DNA of 64,000 nt. It comes from Pontibacter akesuensis (GTDB lineage Bacteria; Bacteroidota; Bacteroidia; Cytophagales; Hymenobacteraceae). The position numbers and the translations under genes are program-made. This document shows positions 44,868-54,186 of this stretch, piece after piece. The number at the start of each line of letters is the position of its first letter. Position 1 is the stretch's first letter. The notes under the pieces were generated by a model that saw only the letters and a program-made list of their open reading frames with translations, was not told where the DNA came from and ran no database searches. The stretch covers positions 1,550,001 through 1,614,000 of the forward strand of contig NZ_CP014766.1 in NCBI RefSeq assembly GCF_001611675.1. The letters are read 5' to 3'.

Positions 44868-47681
44868 TTACCTACTCAGGTACAGGTTCCGCTCGGAGTA
44901 TACTTTGGTAAAGTAATCGTCCTGCAGGTCGTCGATAAAGTAGATGGCTTCCCCGGTGGATTTCATTTCCGGCCCAAGCTCCTTGTTTACCTCTGGAAAC
45001 TTGTTGTAAGAGAACACCGGCACCTTGATAGCGTAGCCGTGCTTGTACGGGTTAAACACAAAATCCTTCACTTTCTTCTCGCCCAGCATAATCTTGGTGG
45101 CGTAGTTGATGTACGGCTCCCTGTATGCCTTGGCAATGAACGGGAAGGTACGCGAGGCGCGCGGGTTGGCCTCAATAATGTATACCGTTTCGTTCTTGAT
45201 AGCGAATTGGATGTTAATCACCCCAACCGTTTGCAGAGCCACCGCGATCTTCTTAGTGTACTCCTCTATCTGGTTCATCACGTTCTCGCTTAAATCGAAC
45301 GGAGGCAGCACCGCGTATGAGTCGCCGGAGTGGATACCAGCAGGCTCGATGTGCTCCATGATGCCGCAGATGTGCACATCCTTTCCGTCGCAGATAGCAT
45401 CCGCCTCAGCTTCGATGGCGTTGTCGAGGAAGTGGTCGAGCAGCACTTTGTTGCCCGGGTGGTCCTTCAGCAGGTCAATCACGTGGGCTTCCAGTTCTTT
45501 CTCGTTAATCACGATCTTCATGTTCTGGCCACCCAGCACGTAGCTAGGGCGCACCAGCAGCGGAAACTTAAGCTCCTTGCACAGCTCCAGCGCCTCCTCT
45601 GCCGTCTCGATTACCGCAAATGGCGGGTACGGAATGCTCAGGTCGCGCAGTAGTGAGGAGAAGGAACCACGGTCTTCAGCCAAGTCCAAAGCCTGGTAGC
45701 TGGTGCCGAAAATCTTGATGCCGTAGCGATCCAGTTTCTCCGCCAGCTTCAGGGCTGTCTGCCCACCCAACTGCACAATCACACCTTCCGGCTTCTCGTG
45801 CAGGATAATATCGTAGATATGCTCCCAGAACACCGGCTCGAAGTACAGTTTATCAGAGATATCGAAATCTGTGGAAACCGTTTCAGGGTTGCAGTTGATC
45901 ATGATCGTCTCGTAGCCGCACTCTCTTGCAGCCAGCACGCCGTGCACACAGCTGTAGTCGAACTCAATGCCCTGCCCAATGCGGTTCGGACCAGACCCTA
46001 GCACCACCACTTTCTTCCTGTCTGTAACGATACTCTCGTTCTCGCCCTCAAAGGTGCTGTAGTAGTAGGGCGTGTTCGCTTCAAATTCGGCCGCGCAGGT
46101 ATCTACCATTTTGAACACGCGCTTGATGCCCAATTCGGTGCGCACGCTGTGCACTTCACTTTCCTTGCAACGCAGCAGGTGCGCTATCTGGCGGTCGGCG
46201 TAGCCTTTCACTTTGGCCTCCCGCAGCAAATCAGCCGGAATAGTGGCCAGGTTATACTTCTCGATCTCCTTCTCCATCTGGTCCAGCTCCTCGATCTGAG
46301 CCAGGAACCACGGGTCAATTTTGGTCAGCTTTTGGATGGTGCTGGTCGGGATGCCGATGCGCATAGCATCTTTAATGCTGAACAAACGGTTCCAGCTTGG
46401 GTTCTTCAGGCTATCTACTAACTCGTTGTAATCTGTTTTCTCTTTGCCATCAGCACCGATGCCGTTGCGCTTTATCTCCAGACTCTGGCAGGCCTTCTGC
46501 AGCGCTTCTTGGAAGGTGCGGCCAATGCCCATCACCTCACCCACCGACTTCATCTGCAGACCAAGCGTGCGGTTCACACCCGGAAACTTATCGAAGTTCC
46601 AGCGCGGTATCTTCACGATAACATAGTCCAGTGCCGGCTCAAAGTAGGCAGATGTAGTTTTGGTGATAGCGTTTTTCAGTTCATCCAAATTGTAACCAAT
46701 GGCCAGCTTTGCGGCAACCTTTGCAATTGGATAACCAGTGGCTTTGGAGGCCAGGGCAGAAGAACGGGAAACGCGCGGGTTGATTTCGATGGCGATAATG
46801 GTGTCATCCTCCGGGCTCACGGAAAACTGTACGTTACAGCCACCGGCAAACTGTCCAATGCCATTCATCATTTTAATGGCCAGGTCGCGCATTTGCTGGT
46901 ACACCGTGTCAGGCAGGGTCATGGCTGGGGCCACCGTGATAGAGTCTCCGGTATGCACGCCCATTGGGTCGAAGTTCTCAATGGAGCAGATGATGATGAC
47001 GTTTCCGATGTTGTCGCGCAGCAGCTCCAACTCGTACTCTTTCCAACCCATAATGCTTTGCTCTATCAGCACCTCGTGTGTAGGCGATGCGTGCAACCCG
47101 CGGGTCAGGGCGGCATCAAACTCTTCCGGCGTATTCACAAAGCCACCACCGTAGCCACCCAGCGTAAACGATGGGCGGATTACGAGCGGAAATCCTATTT
47201 CCTGAGCAATCTCTTTGCCTTCCAGAAAAGAGGTAGCCGTTTCGCCTTTACACACGTTCACATCAAGCTCCAGCATTTTCAGGCGGAACTCCTCTCTGTC
47301 CTCTGTCGTCTCGATGGCTTTGATGTCCACCCCGATAATGCGAACGCCGTACTTCTTCCAGATTCCGGCTTTATCACAATCAATGGCAAGGTTCAAGGCA
47401 GTTTGGCCACCCATAGTAGGCAGCACCGCATCAATCTTATGCTTTTCTAAAATCTCAATAATGTACTTCTTCTCCAGGGGCTTCAGGTACACATGGTCTG
47501 CCGTAACAGGGTCCGTCATGATGGTAGCCGGGTTGGAGTTGATGAGGATCACTTCTATTCCCTCCTCTCGTAGCGAGCGGGCGGCCTGGGAGCCAGAATA
47601 GTCGAATTCGCAGGCCTGGCCGATGATGATGGGTCCAGAGCCTATGATGAGAACGGATTTGATGGAGTTGTCTTTAGGCAT
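44868..47681 (-). CDS. carB: Carbamoyl phosphate synthase large subunit, lacking the allosteric domain
   Basis: CarB makes carbamoyl phosphate from bicarbonate, ammonia and two ATP for pyrimidine and arginine synthesis. The 937-residue protein has two ATP-grasp halves (first: IGSGPIIIGQACEFDYSGSQ, NPRVSRSSALASKATGYPIA; second: GSGPNRIGQGIEFDYSCVHG, NPRASRTFPFIAKAYREPYI) joined by a middle domain. It ends KVYSERNLYLSR, where the E. coli enzyme (1073 residues) begins its C-terminal allosteric domain. So UMP and ornithine control are probably absent; I recall the same in other Bacteroidota. carA is not nearby. Confidence 0.96.
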   Translation of the reverse strand: MPKDNSIKSVLIIGSGPIIIGQACEFDYSGSQAARSLREEGIEVILINSNPATIMTDPVTADHVYLKPLEKKYIIEILEKHKIDAVLPTMGGQTALNLAIDCDKAGIWKKYGVRIIGVDIKAIETTEDREEFRLKMLELDVNVCKGETATSFLEGKEIAQEIGFPLVIRPSFTLGGYGGGFVNTPEEFDAALTRGLHASPTHEVLIEQSIMGWKEYELELLRDNIGNVIIICSIENFDPMGVHTGDSITVAPAMTLPDTVYQQMRDLAIKMMNGIGQFAGGCNVQFSVSPEDDTIIAIEINPRVSRSSALASKATGYPIAKVAAKLAIGYNLDELKNAITKTTSAYFEPALDYVIVKIPRWNFDKFPGVNRTLGLQMKSVGEVMGIGRTFQEALQKACQSLEIKRNGIGADGKEKTDYNELVDSLKNPSWNRLFSIKDAMRIGIPTSTIQKLTKIDPWFLAQIEELDQMEKEIEKYNLATIPADLLREAKVKGYADRQIAHLLRCKESEVHSVRTELGIKRVFKMVDTCAAEFEANTPYYYSTFEGENESIVTDRKKVVVLGSGPNRIGQGIEFDYSCVHGVLAARECGYETIMINCNPETVSTDFDISDKLYFEPVFWEHIYDIILHEKPEGVIVQLGGQTALKLAEKLDRYGIKIFGTSYQALDLAEDRGSFSSLLRDLSIPYPPFAVIETAEEALELCKELKFPLLVRPSYVLGGQNMKIVINEKELEAHVIDLLKDHPGNKVLLDHFLDNAIEAEADAICDGKDVHICGIMEHIEPAGIHSGDSYAVLPPFDLSENVMNQIEEYTKKIAVALQTVGVINIQFAIKNETVYIIEANPRASRTFPFIAKAYREPYINYATKIMLGEKKVKDFVFNPYKHGYAIKVPVFSYNKFPEVNKELGPEMKSTGEAIYFIDDLQDDYFTKVYSERNLYLSR

Positions 47682-47826
47682 TGGGGCGGTATGTATAAAT
47701 TGCCCAAAGTTAGCGGAAAATGTTCGGGGCCACAAGAAAAAAAGGCCAGCGCGCCGTTTTATTTAAAACCAGCGCCGGAAGGCAGCCACCAGACCACCAC
47801 CGCCTACGCAAGTATAAACACGGCTG

Positions 47827-48027
47827 TCAGTCCTCTTCCTCCAAGATAAACAGCTCGTTTACACTCACCCCAAAGAAGGCCGACATTTTAAGTGCCAGCA
47901 ACGTGGAGGGCAGGTATTTATTTTTCTCAATGGCGTTGATGGTCTGCCGGCTTACCCCAAGGGCCTGGGCGAGTTGTTCCTGCGTAATGTCTTTTTTTGC
48001 GCGCTCCACCTTAATGCTATTCCGCAT
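47827..48027 (-). CDS. Small XRE-family helix-turn-helix regulator
   Basis: A 66-residue protein that is essentially one HTH domain: IKVERAKKDITQEQLAQALG, VSRQTINAIEKNKYLPSTLL and ALKMSAFFGVSVNELF, the YozG/Cro-like group. The acidic tail is EEED. Its start overlaps the last 11 bases of the membrane protein gene, so the two are coupled. The group often pairs with a DUF2178-like membrane protein and is thought to be autoregulatory. Confidence 0.88.
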   Translation of the reverse strand: MRNSIKVERAKKDITQEQLAQALGVSRQTINAIEKNKYLPSTLLALKMSAFFGVSVNELFILEEED

Positions 48028-48490
48028 CAGCAGTCAATTTTTTGCGCATGTAGTGCAGGTTGTACCGGAAGGAGCCATAAATGTAGGCAAGCAGCAACAG
48101 AAGGGTGCCCAGCATACCACCTACATCGGGCATAATGCTGTTTTTGCCCATAATCAAAGTATAAATGTTGGCATAGAACGGGAGCAACAGCAGCGCAACC
48201 ACCAGAAAATACACGCCACTCACTAACGACTTATACCGAAGGCTCTGCACCATCTCGTCTTCCTGCCGCTCTTCCGAAAAAACCAACAGCGCCAGCGCCA
48301 CGATAAGCGGATAATAAACGATCGAGTAATTCCACTCACTGAAAAAAGCCCTCGGATCGGCTATACTTCCCGTTGCAAGCAACAGGCCAACAAGTGCCAA
48401 AGCCACTGGAAGCGCTGATAGCAGCATCCAAAATCCAATCTTCCTGTACCGGTAAGGCAGCATTTTTATATCGATCAACCCTTGCTTCAT
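48017..48490 (-). CDS. Four-helix membrane protein coupled to an HTH regulator
   Basis: A 157-residue membrane protein with four hydrophobic segments (WMLLSALPVALALVGLLLAT, YYPLIVALALLVFSEE, GVYFLVVALLLLPFY and MLGTLLLLLAYIYG). It starts KQGLIDIKMLPYRYRKIGFW. I do not have a firm family name; it resembles DUF2178-type proteins that sit before small XRE regulators. It overlaps the regulator gene by 11 bases. Confidence 0.75.
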   Translation of the reverse strand: MKQGLIDIKMLPYRYRKIGFWMLLSALPVALALVGLLLATGSIADPRAFFSEWNYSIVYYPLIVALALLVFSEERQEDEMVQSLRYKSLVSGVYFLVVALLLLPFYANIYTLIMGKNSIMPDVGGMLGTLLLLLAYIYGSFRYNLHYMRKKLTADAE

Positions 48491-48726
48491 AGGACATGCT
48501 CATTTCAAGAAGTACAACTTTATTTCCTTTATGTAAACTACACTTTACTTTTCAGATAAAAAAGTACCCTAACTCTGATTTTCAATGCCTTTACCAACTT
48601 TTATTGACCGCATCATTTGTCTGATTTGATGACTTCTCTTTACTAAATGCAGAAACTATAATCACGGCAAAAGCCAACAAAGCCACCTGGATACGTAAAC
48701 AGAAGTATAACTTATACTATTCGGCT

Positions 48727-48945
48727 ATGACACCAAGACAAGATGATTTTATAACGAATTCGGATGAAAGCAGGCGCCTGCCCGACGACAACCCTGAGCC
48801 ACTGACCGGCATAAAGAAAAGGAAGGTCGACAGCTTTGACAAAGAGCCTGAAGGCAAAGAGGAAGCCGGAAACGTGGCAGCCAGAAATGAAGAGGATACG
48901 CGTAAGTTAGATGGCAGCAACGCCAATAACCTGCGCACGAAATAA
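48727..48945 (+). CDS. Small charged, probably disordered protein
   Basis: A 72-residue protein of highly polar composition (MTPRQDDFITNSDESRRLPD, DKEPEGKEEAGNVAARNEED) with no hydrophobic segment. It is flanked upstream by TATACTATTCGG close to the start, and its frame has typical local codon use. I do not recognise it. A short, disordered, possibly stress-related protein is plausible, but it may not be expressed. Confidence 0.5.
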   Translation: MTPRQDDFITNSDESRRLPDDNPEPLTGIKKRKVDSFDKEPEGKEEAGNVAARNEEDTRKLDGSNANNLRTK

Positions 48946-49155
48946 GCCGCGTGCTCCCCAATAATGTGTCCCTGTGCAGCGCGATTAGGCATGTGCGCAG
49001 GATTTATAGGAGAGGTCTGCCTCTTTGTGCCCTGCCCGCAAAGGCGTGATATTACTATACTGTAATTTTTAAGTACGAACGTTGTGACATGCTTTGCTTT
49101 TTAGATATTAATAAAGTATTATTATCATAGTTTATGTCTTAGAACCAAGGCACTT

Positions 49156-49560
49156 ATGGTACTGTTTGAGGCACCTTACCAGCATTTAGAACTTTACACG
49201 GCACATAACGTGCTCGTGAGTCAATGGTATGGCGGCTGCACCAGTGCCCAGTACCGGGAGGCCCTGAAACGCTTCATCCACTATGTAGACACCAGGAACA
49301 TTCAGTATGCCATCTCCGATCGGCGCATGCTGCCCCCGCTCTCCGATGAGGATGCCCGCTGGACTGTTGAGGTGTTTCTGGAGAGTTTCCGCAAACTGCC
49401 GCTGCAGCGCTTTGCCATTATCAAGTCCTTCAGCTCCTCTGCGGGCAAGCAGCTACAGCACTTTATACGCAACAAGGAGCAACCGCTTCCTTTCGAGGCC
49501 AGGGTGTTTGAAGACCTTACCTCCGCCTACGACTGGCTTACCGCAACCAAGGCGGTGTAG
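49156..49560 (+). CDS. Hypothetical STAS-like protein
   Basis: A 134-residue soluble protein: YQHLELYTAHNVLVSQWYGG, YREALKRFIHYVDTRNIQYA and ISDRRMLPPLSDEDARWTVE suggest a SpoIIAA/STAS-like alpha/beta fold. I cannot assign a function. The stop codon lies 3 bases before the end of the convergent DsbA-like gene, with no room for a separate terminator. Confidence 0.75.
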   Translation: MVLFEAPYQHLELYTAHNVLVSQWYGGCTSAQYREALKRFIHYVDTRNIQYAISDRRMLPPLSDEDARWTVEVFLESFRKLPLQRFAIIKSFSSSAGKQLQHFIRNKEQPLPFEARVFEDLTSAYDWLTATKAV

Positions 49561-49563
49561 CGT

Positions 49564-50217
49564 TTACGCTCCTCCCGCAAACGCTTCTTTCTGCACCCGC
49601 TCCAGCGCCGCCGTCAGCTGCCCTATAGGCTGGTAGCCTCTTGCCACCAGGTATAGCTTTCCGTTTGCCTCCGACACCACCGCCGGAAAGCCATTGATGC
49701 CCCAACTCTCCACCAGCTCAAACTCTTTTCTGGCCTTCGCCTCATAGGCATCATCCGTAAATTTCTGTTTGAAGTCAGCTTCGTTTGCCCCTAAGGCCTG
49801 CACCACCGGCAGGTAAGACTCTACCTCGTTCAGGTCTTTGGCCTCCTCAAAGTGCAGCTTTTGAATAGCTGCCGCCAAAGGCACCTGCTGCTCCGGGAGC
49901 TGCTCCTTTAGTATGGCCAGCGCTACGGCGGGAGGCACAGAGTTGCTGATGTAGGTGCCCTCGCCCAGTATTTTGCTTTGGTAGGCCTCACTCAGCTTTG
50001 CACCGGTTACCTGCTCCAGCCGTGGCGCCGCCTGCCGGATATAATCGGCCATGCCGCTGATGGAGCGCACATTGTTGCCACGGATCATGCCGCCGCTAAT
50101 CACTTCAAAACCGTAGTCCTGCCCGTGCTCCTTGTACAGCTGCTGAATCACGGGGCTCATGCCGTAACACCAGCCGCACAGGGCATCATGCACATAAAAT
50201 ATCTTTTGCTTGCTCAT
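49564..50217 (-). CDS. DsbA-family protein (FrnE-like)
   Basis: A 217-residue thioredoxin-fold protein. The opening YVHDALCGWCYGMSPVIQQL carries the CxxC site (CGWC). The inserted helical region includes ISGMADYIRQAAPRLEQVTG, and the C-terminal half returns to the thioredoxin fold with the conserved cis-proline region NGFPAVVSEANGKLYLV. No signal peptide, so it is cytoplasmic, as for FrnE-like oxidoreductases. Partner unknown. Confidence 0.85.
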   Translation of the reverse strand: MSKQKIFYVHDALCGWCYGMSPVIQQLYKEHGQDYGFEVISGGMIRGNNVRSISGMADYIRQAAPRLEQVTGAKLSEAYQSKILGEGTYISNSVPPAVALAILKEQLPEQQVPLAAAIQKLHFEEAKDLNEVESYLPVVQALGANEADFKQKFTDDAYEAKARKEFELVESWGINGFPAVVSEANGKLYLVARGYQPIGQLTAALERVQKEAFAGGA

Positions 50218-50482
50218 GTTTGCGCTCTTAAGAATAAACCTGGCAGTACAGGAAACCTGCCGCCCGGCGGACTTTCGCCCATATTAGCAACCCTGTAAAG
50301 AGGCAAAGGTTTTGTGAACATAGCTATACTACTATAGTGTAAATTGTTATCTTGCTGTGCCGGAAGGCGTTGCTGCCTGTGTTGTACATGTGCTGCGGCA
50401 AGGCTGGCTTTCAACATGGAAGAGAAACTGTGTGGAGAAGGATAATAGCCCCATCCTATCCTCCTGATTAAAAGAAGCTGCT

Positions 50483-51832
50483 ATGCTCTACGCCCTGCTT
50501 AAGTTTATTTACCGCCTAGGCCTGCTGGTGTTTTTCAGGAGGTTTGAGACACGAAACCGCCACCTGATGCCGTCAGAAGGGCCTTTGCTGGTAGTTTGCA
50601 ACCACCCCAACACGTTCATGGACCCGGTTGTGACGGCATCGCTGTTGCGCCAGCAAGTATACTTTATTGCCAAAAGCACTGTTTTCGGCAGTGGTTTGCA
50701 GCGTTGGCTGTTGCGCAAGATGCACCTCATTCCCATCAGCCGCCCGGAGGATAACCACGGGCAGCCGCTCCAAAACGAAGAGGCTTTTGCGGCCAGCTTC
50801 GAGGCGCTGCAGCAGGGCAAAACACTGCTTATCTTCCCGGAGGGCAACAGCTTTAACCAGCGCCGCCTGCGCAAAATAAAGACCGGCGCTGCCCGCATTG
50901 CCCTTGGTGCCGCAGCGGCGCATGGTCCAGAACTCAACATCAGGATTCTGCCTGTGGGCCTGAACTACTCCGCCCCTACCCGCTTCCGCAGTGATGTGTT
51001 CGTAAATGTGGGCGAGCCAATCGCTGTCTCCGACTTTGCCGCCGCCTATCGCGACGACGGCCCGGCAGCCGTACTGGCCCTAACGGAAGAAATCCGGCAG
51101 CGGCTGGAGGCGCTCATGGTACATACGCCCACCGACGCGGAAGATGAACTGGTGCGGCAAATTGAGGACATCTACAAGGTGCAGCTTTCCGCCATGATAC
51201 CTACTGCTGCGCCTGCCCATGAACACGACTTCCTGCTGACCCGAGCCATCGTGAAAAGTATTAACCATTTCAGCCAGGTGGCCCCGGAGCGGGTGGCGGC
51301 CTTGCGGGAAAGTATAGGCAGCTACCAACGGCAGCTAAAACGCCTGCGCCTGCAGGATGCGCTGTTGGGCAAAGGCAGCAAGGCGGTGTTCTGGCAAAGC
51401 ATTGGCGGGGTACTCCTGCTGGCCCTAGGGCTGCCCCTGTACCTCTACGGGCTGCTCCACAACTACGTGCCCTACACCATTCCCTCTAAAGTAGCACAGG
51501 CAGCCACCAAGGAAGAGGAATGGCATGCGCCTGTTATGCTGACGGTGGGCATGTTCACATTTCCGCTTTTCTACGCGCTGTGCGCCTGGCTGCTGTCAGT
51601 TTGGCTGAGTGAAACGGATGTGGGGCTGGTATTATACCTGTTCAGCCTGCCGCTCAGTGGCTTCTTTACGCTTGGCTACTGGAACATGCTGCAGCGCACA
51701 CAAGCACACTGGGTACTGCTGCGTTTGTTTTTCACGCGACAGGACGTGGTGGAGCAGCTGCGCCGGCAGCGGAAGCAGATAATTGCGGGGCTGGAGCAGG
51801 CAAGGCTCGAGTACCTGCAGCAGCCGAATTAG
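50483..51832 (+). CDS. PlsC-like 1-acyl-glycerol-3-phosphate acyltransferase with C-terminal membrane region
   Basis: A 449-residue membrane protein. The N-terminal half is a PlsC acyltransferase: VVCNHPNTFMDPVVTASLLR gives an N-H-x4-D motif, LHKMHLIPISR-like and LLIFPEGNSFNQRRLRKIKT give the other blocks. The C-terminal half has four hydrophobic segments (VLLLALGLPLYLYGLL, MFTFPLFYALCAWLLSVWL, VLYLFSLPLSGFF). It is longer than PlsC and may transfer acyl chains to a lipid other than lysophosphatidate. Confidence 0.85.
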   Translation: MLYALLKFIYRLGLLVFFRRFETRNRHLMPSEGPLLVVCNHPNTFMDPVVTASLLRQQVYFIAKSTVFGSGLQRWLLRKMHLIPISRPEDNHGQPLQNEEAFAASFEALQQGKTLLIFPEGNSFNQRRLRKIKTGAARIALGAAAAHGPELNIRILPVGLNYSAPTRFRSDVFVNVGEPIAVSDFAAAYRDDGPAAVLALTEEIRQRLEALMVHTPTDAEDELVRQIEDIYKVQLSAMIPTAAPAHEHDFLLTRAIVKSINHFSQVAPERVAALRESIGSYQRQLKRLRLQDALLGKGSKAVFWQSIGGVLLLALGLPLYLYGLLHNYVPYTIPSKVAQAATKEEEWHAPVMLTVGMFTFPLFYALCAWLLSVWLSETDVGLVLYLFSLPLSGFFTLGYWNMLQRTQAHWVLLRLFFTRQDVVEQLRRQRKQIIAGLEQARLEYLQQPN

Positions 51833-52035
51833 CGCCATCCCTCCGCGCCTTTTCCCGGTATGTGATAAATACGGACAGACTGTGTATTTTATACACACTT
51901 TTTTAGTACTAATTTTAGCTATATAGCTATTTACAAAGGTTAAACGGCTAAAAAATTGCACTATATCTTCGCCTTTTTTCTTGGCCGTCCGTAAACTGCT
52001 TAAGTTTATACCTTAAACACTAACAATTGATTGCT

Positions 52036-52500
52036 ATGAAAAAGAATATTATTACTTTTTGTGCCGCTACTTTTGCCGTGGCCGCACTTACATTTGGCTG
52101 CTCCACGTCTGACACGACAACGGACGCCGATGGAATGGAAACAACCGAGGATTACGATACAGGTACTGACACAGGCACTTATGAGGAAGGAACCACGACT
52201 GGAACCACAACCGGAACCACTACGGGTACTACCACAACCGGTACTACCACTGGCATGACCACAGGTACCACGACCGGAACGACAACAGGCACGACGACTG
52301 GTACAACTACAGGCACAACTACTGGTACCACCACAGGCACGACTACTGGTACTACGACTGGTACAACTACCGGAACTACCACGGGTACGACAACCGGTAC
52401 GACCACCGGAACAACAACAGGTACCACAACCGGAACTACCACAGGTACGACAACTGGCGGCACTACGTCCGGCACCACAACCGGCACCACCACTATGTAG
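52036..52500 (+). CDS. Lipoprotein with about 25 Gly-Thr-Thr-Thr repeats
   Basis: A 154-residue protein. Residues 1-21 are a signal peptide and LTFGC is the lipobox (Cys22). Residues 23-51 are acidic and Thr/Asp-rich (TTTDADGMETTEDYDTGTD). From residue 52 (base 52189) to the end there is a tandem GTTT repeat of about 25 units, broken only by single changes (an extra Thr, GMTTG, GGTTSG). DNA repeats are 12 bases, but codons vary freely (GGA, GGT, GGC; ACA, ACC, ACG, ACT), so it is selected as protein. Function unknown; a surface spacer or O-glycosylated stalk is possible. Confidence 0.85.
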   Translation: MKKNIITFCAATFAVAALTFGCSTSDTTTDADGMETTEDYDTGTDTGTYEEGTTTGTTTGTTTGTTTTGTTTGMTTGTTTGTTTGTTTGTTTGTTTGTTTGTTTGTTTGTTTGTTTGTTTGTTTGTTTGTTTGTTTGTTTGGTTSGTTTGTTTM

Positions 52501-52523
52501 TATACCCCTGTTACAGATCACAG

Positions 52524-52564
52524 CAGAAAGGCAAATACCAGGTGGTGCTTGCCTTTCTGTTTTT
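52524..52564 (+). terminator. Intrinsic terminator after the GTTT lipoprotein gene
   Basis: CAGAAAGGCAA (52524-52534) pairs perfectly with TTGCCTTTCTG (52549-52559); the loop holds a small inner hairpin (ACCAGGTGGT). A five-T tract follows. It lies 24 bases past the stop codon and 19 before the next gene start. Confidence 0.92.
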
Positions 52565-52582
52565 AAGCGATAGAAGCGTCAG

Positions 52583-54100
52583 ATGAAATACCTGGAAAGA
52601 TACCTGCGCAACGTATTCACCGTAGACCTGCGGGCATTGGCCGTGATGCGGATATGGCTCGCCGGCATTATACTTACAGACCTTTCCATCCGGGCATCTG
52701 ACATGGAGGCGCACTACTCCAACATGGGGATACTGCCGCTGCATGTGCTGCACCAGCACCTTTGGTTACCGCATTTTTTCTCGTTTCACACACTGAGCGG
52801 TTTATGGCAGGTGCAACTGGTGCTGTTTGCAGTGGCAGCCATTGCGGCGTTGTGCCTGCTGCTGGGCTACAAGACCCGCGTTGCCACCGTAATAAGTTGG
52901 CTGCTGCTGCTTTCGCTGCAAAACCGCAACCCCCTGATCGCGCAGGGCGGTGATGATCTCCTGCGGATGCTGCTGTTCTGGGGCATGTTTCTGCCGTGGG
53001 GCAAGTATTATTCAGTGGATGCCGTACAGGCCGAAAAGGCTGGCGTAGCCCCTATCAAAACAACGTATTTTAGCATTGCCACAGCTGCGTACATCCTGCA
53101 GGTGGCCCTGGTATACTTCTCCACGGCACTGCTCAAGAACTCACCCGAGTGGACCACCGAAGGCACAGCGCTTTACTATGCCCTGAGCCTGGACCAGATC
53201 CTGATGCCGGGCGGCCGCCTGATTTACCCTTACCCTGAGCTGCTCAGGGCGCTGACGCACTTCTCCTACTACACCGAGCTGCTGCTTCCGCTGTTGCTGC
53301 TGATTCCGTTCTACAATAATTTTTTCCGGCTGGTGGTGGTCGGGGTACTGGCAGGCTTCCATGTCGGTATCAGCCTTACCCTGTTCGTTGGGTTGTTTTA
53401 CCTGATCAACCTGGCCTCGGTTACCGGCCTGTTACCTCCTCCGGCCATGGATTGGCTGGACAAGCGGCTATTCAGCTCCTTCCGCAGCACACGCTTAGGT
53501 CCGTTCAAGCATCCGCTCAGGCACCTGCGCCGGCTTAACTTCTTTTCGGTGGAGGTACGCATGAACCGTCCGCTGCTGCCAAACCATGTGTTGCCACAGC
53601 TCCGGAACGCCTTTGTGGCGGTCGCCCTGTTTTACTGCATCTGGTGGAACTTAAGCGGCACTGCCCTCACGCCTAAGATACCGGATGGCAGCCGCTGGTT
53701 TGGCTATGTGCTTCGCTTAGACCAGCATTGGGGCATGTTTGCCCCTACGGTTTTCAAGGATGATGGCTGGTATGTGCTGGAAGGAAACACAGCCAAAGGC
53801 GCCGTGATAGACCTGAACCAGCAAGGCAAAGCCGCAGACACCGTAAAGCCAGCCTCAGTGATGTCGCTGTTCAAGAACGACCGCTGGCGCAAGTACTCAG
53901 AGAACTACCTGTTTGTGCACAACTCCTACATGCGACCCTATTACTGCAATTACCTGATGCGCCGCTGGAACGAGGCGCACCCGCAGCAGCAGATAAAGCA
54001 CCTGGACGTGGTGTATATGCTGGAGCCCTCATTACCGGATTACCAGGTGGCCACGCCCAAACGCGAAGTGCTCTGCAGTTGCGCCAACCAGCCGGAATAG
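52583..54100 (+). CDS. HTTM-domain membrane protein
   Basis: A 505-residue protein with several membrane helices in the N-terminal 300 residues and a polar tail. LAVMRIWLAGIILTDLSIRA, SNMGILPLHVLHQHL, SLQNRNPLIAQGGDDLLRML and FWGMFLPWGKYYSVD match HTTM proteins, the family related to vitamin-K-dependent carboxylase. Bacterial members have no settled function. Conserved His/Asp residues are present in the family blocks. It follows the repeat lipoprotein after a terminator and is probably separately transcribed. Confidence 0.85.
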   Translation: MKYLERYLRNVFTVDLRALAVMRIWLAGIILTDLSIRASDMEAHYSNMGILPLHVLHQHLWLPHFFSFHTLSGLWQVQLVLFAVAAIAALCLLLGYKTRVATVISWLLLLSLQNRNPLIAQGGDDLLRMLLFWGMFLPWGKYYSVDAVQAEKAGVAPIKTTYFSIATAAYILQVALVYFSTALLKNSPEWTTEGTALYYALSLDQILMPGGRLIYPYPELLRALTHFSYYTELLLPLLLLIPFYNNFFRLVVVGVLAGFHVGISLTLFVGLFYLINLASVTGLLPPPAMDWLDKRLFSSFRSTRLGPFKHPLRHLRRLNFFSVEVRMNRPLLPNHVLPQLRNAFVAVALFYCIWWNLSGTALTPKIPDGSRWFGYVLRLDQHWGMFAPTVFKDDGWYVLEGNTAKGAVIDLNQQGKAADTVKPASVMSLFKNDRWRKYSENYLFVHNSYMRPYYCNYLMRRWNEAHPQQQIKHLDVVYMLEPSLPDYQVATPKREVLCSCANQPE

Positions 54101-54186
54101 TGAGCATTTATACTTCCAAAGTCCTGTTCTTTTTGGGCCTATACCCGTAAAACACAAGCATATACATTTACTTAAACTGACGTATC

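Noticed and set aside
46509..47450. 313-codon plus-strand frame inside carB
   Set aside because: Antisense shadow of a strongly conserved gene; rich in His/Arg/Gln, as expected from the complementary frame.
52179..52493. Antisense repeat frame with VVVP units opposite the GTTT gene
   Set aside because: It is the exact complement of the GTTT coding repeat; the plus-strand frame has a lipobox and signal peptide, the minus-strand frame has none.
52189..52497. Possible CRISPR or minisatellite in the GTTT gene
   Set aside because: The units are 12 bases with no spacers, stay in one frame and vary at third positions, so it is a coding repeat, not a CRISPR array.
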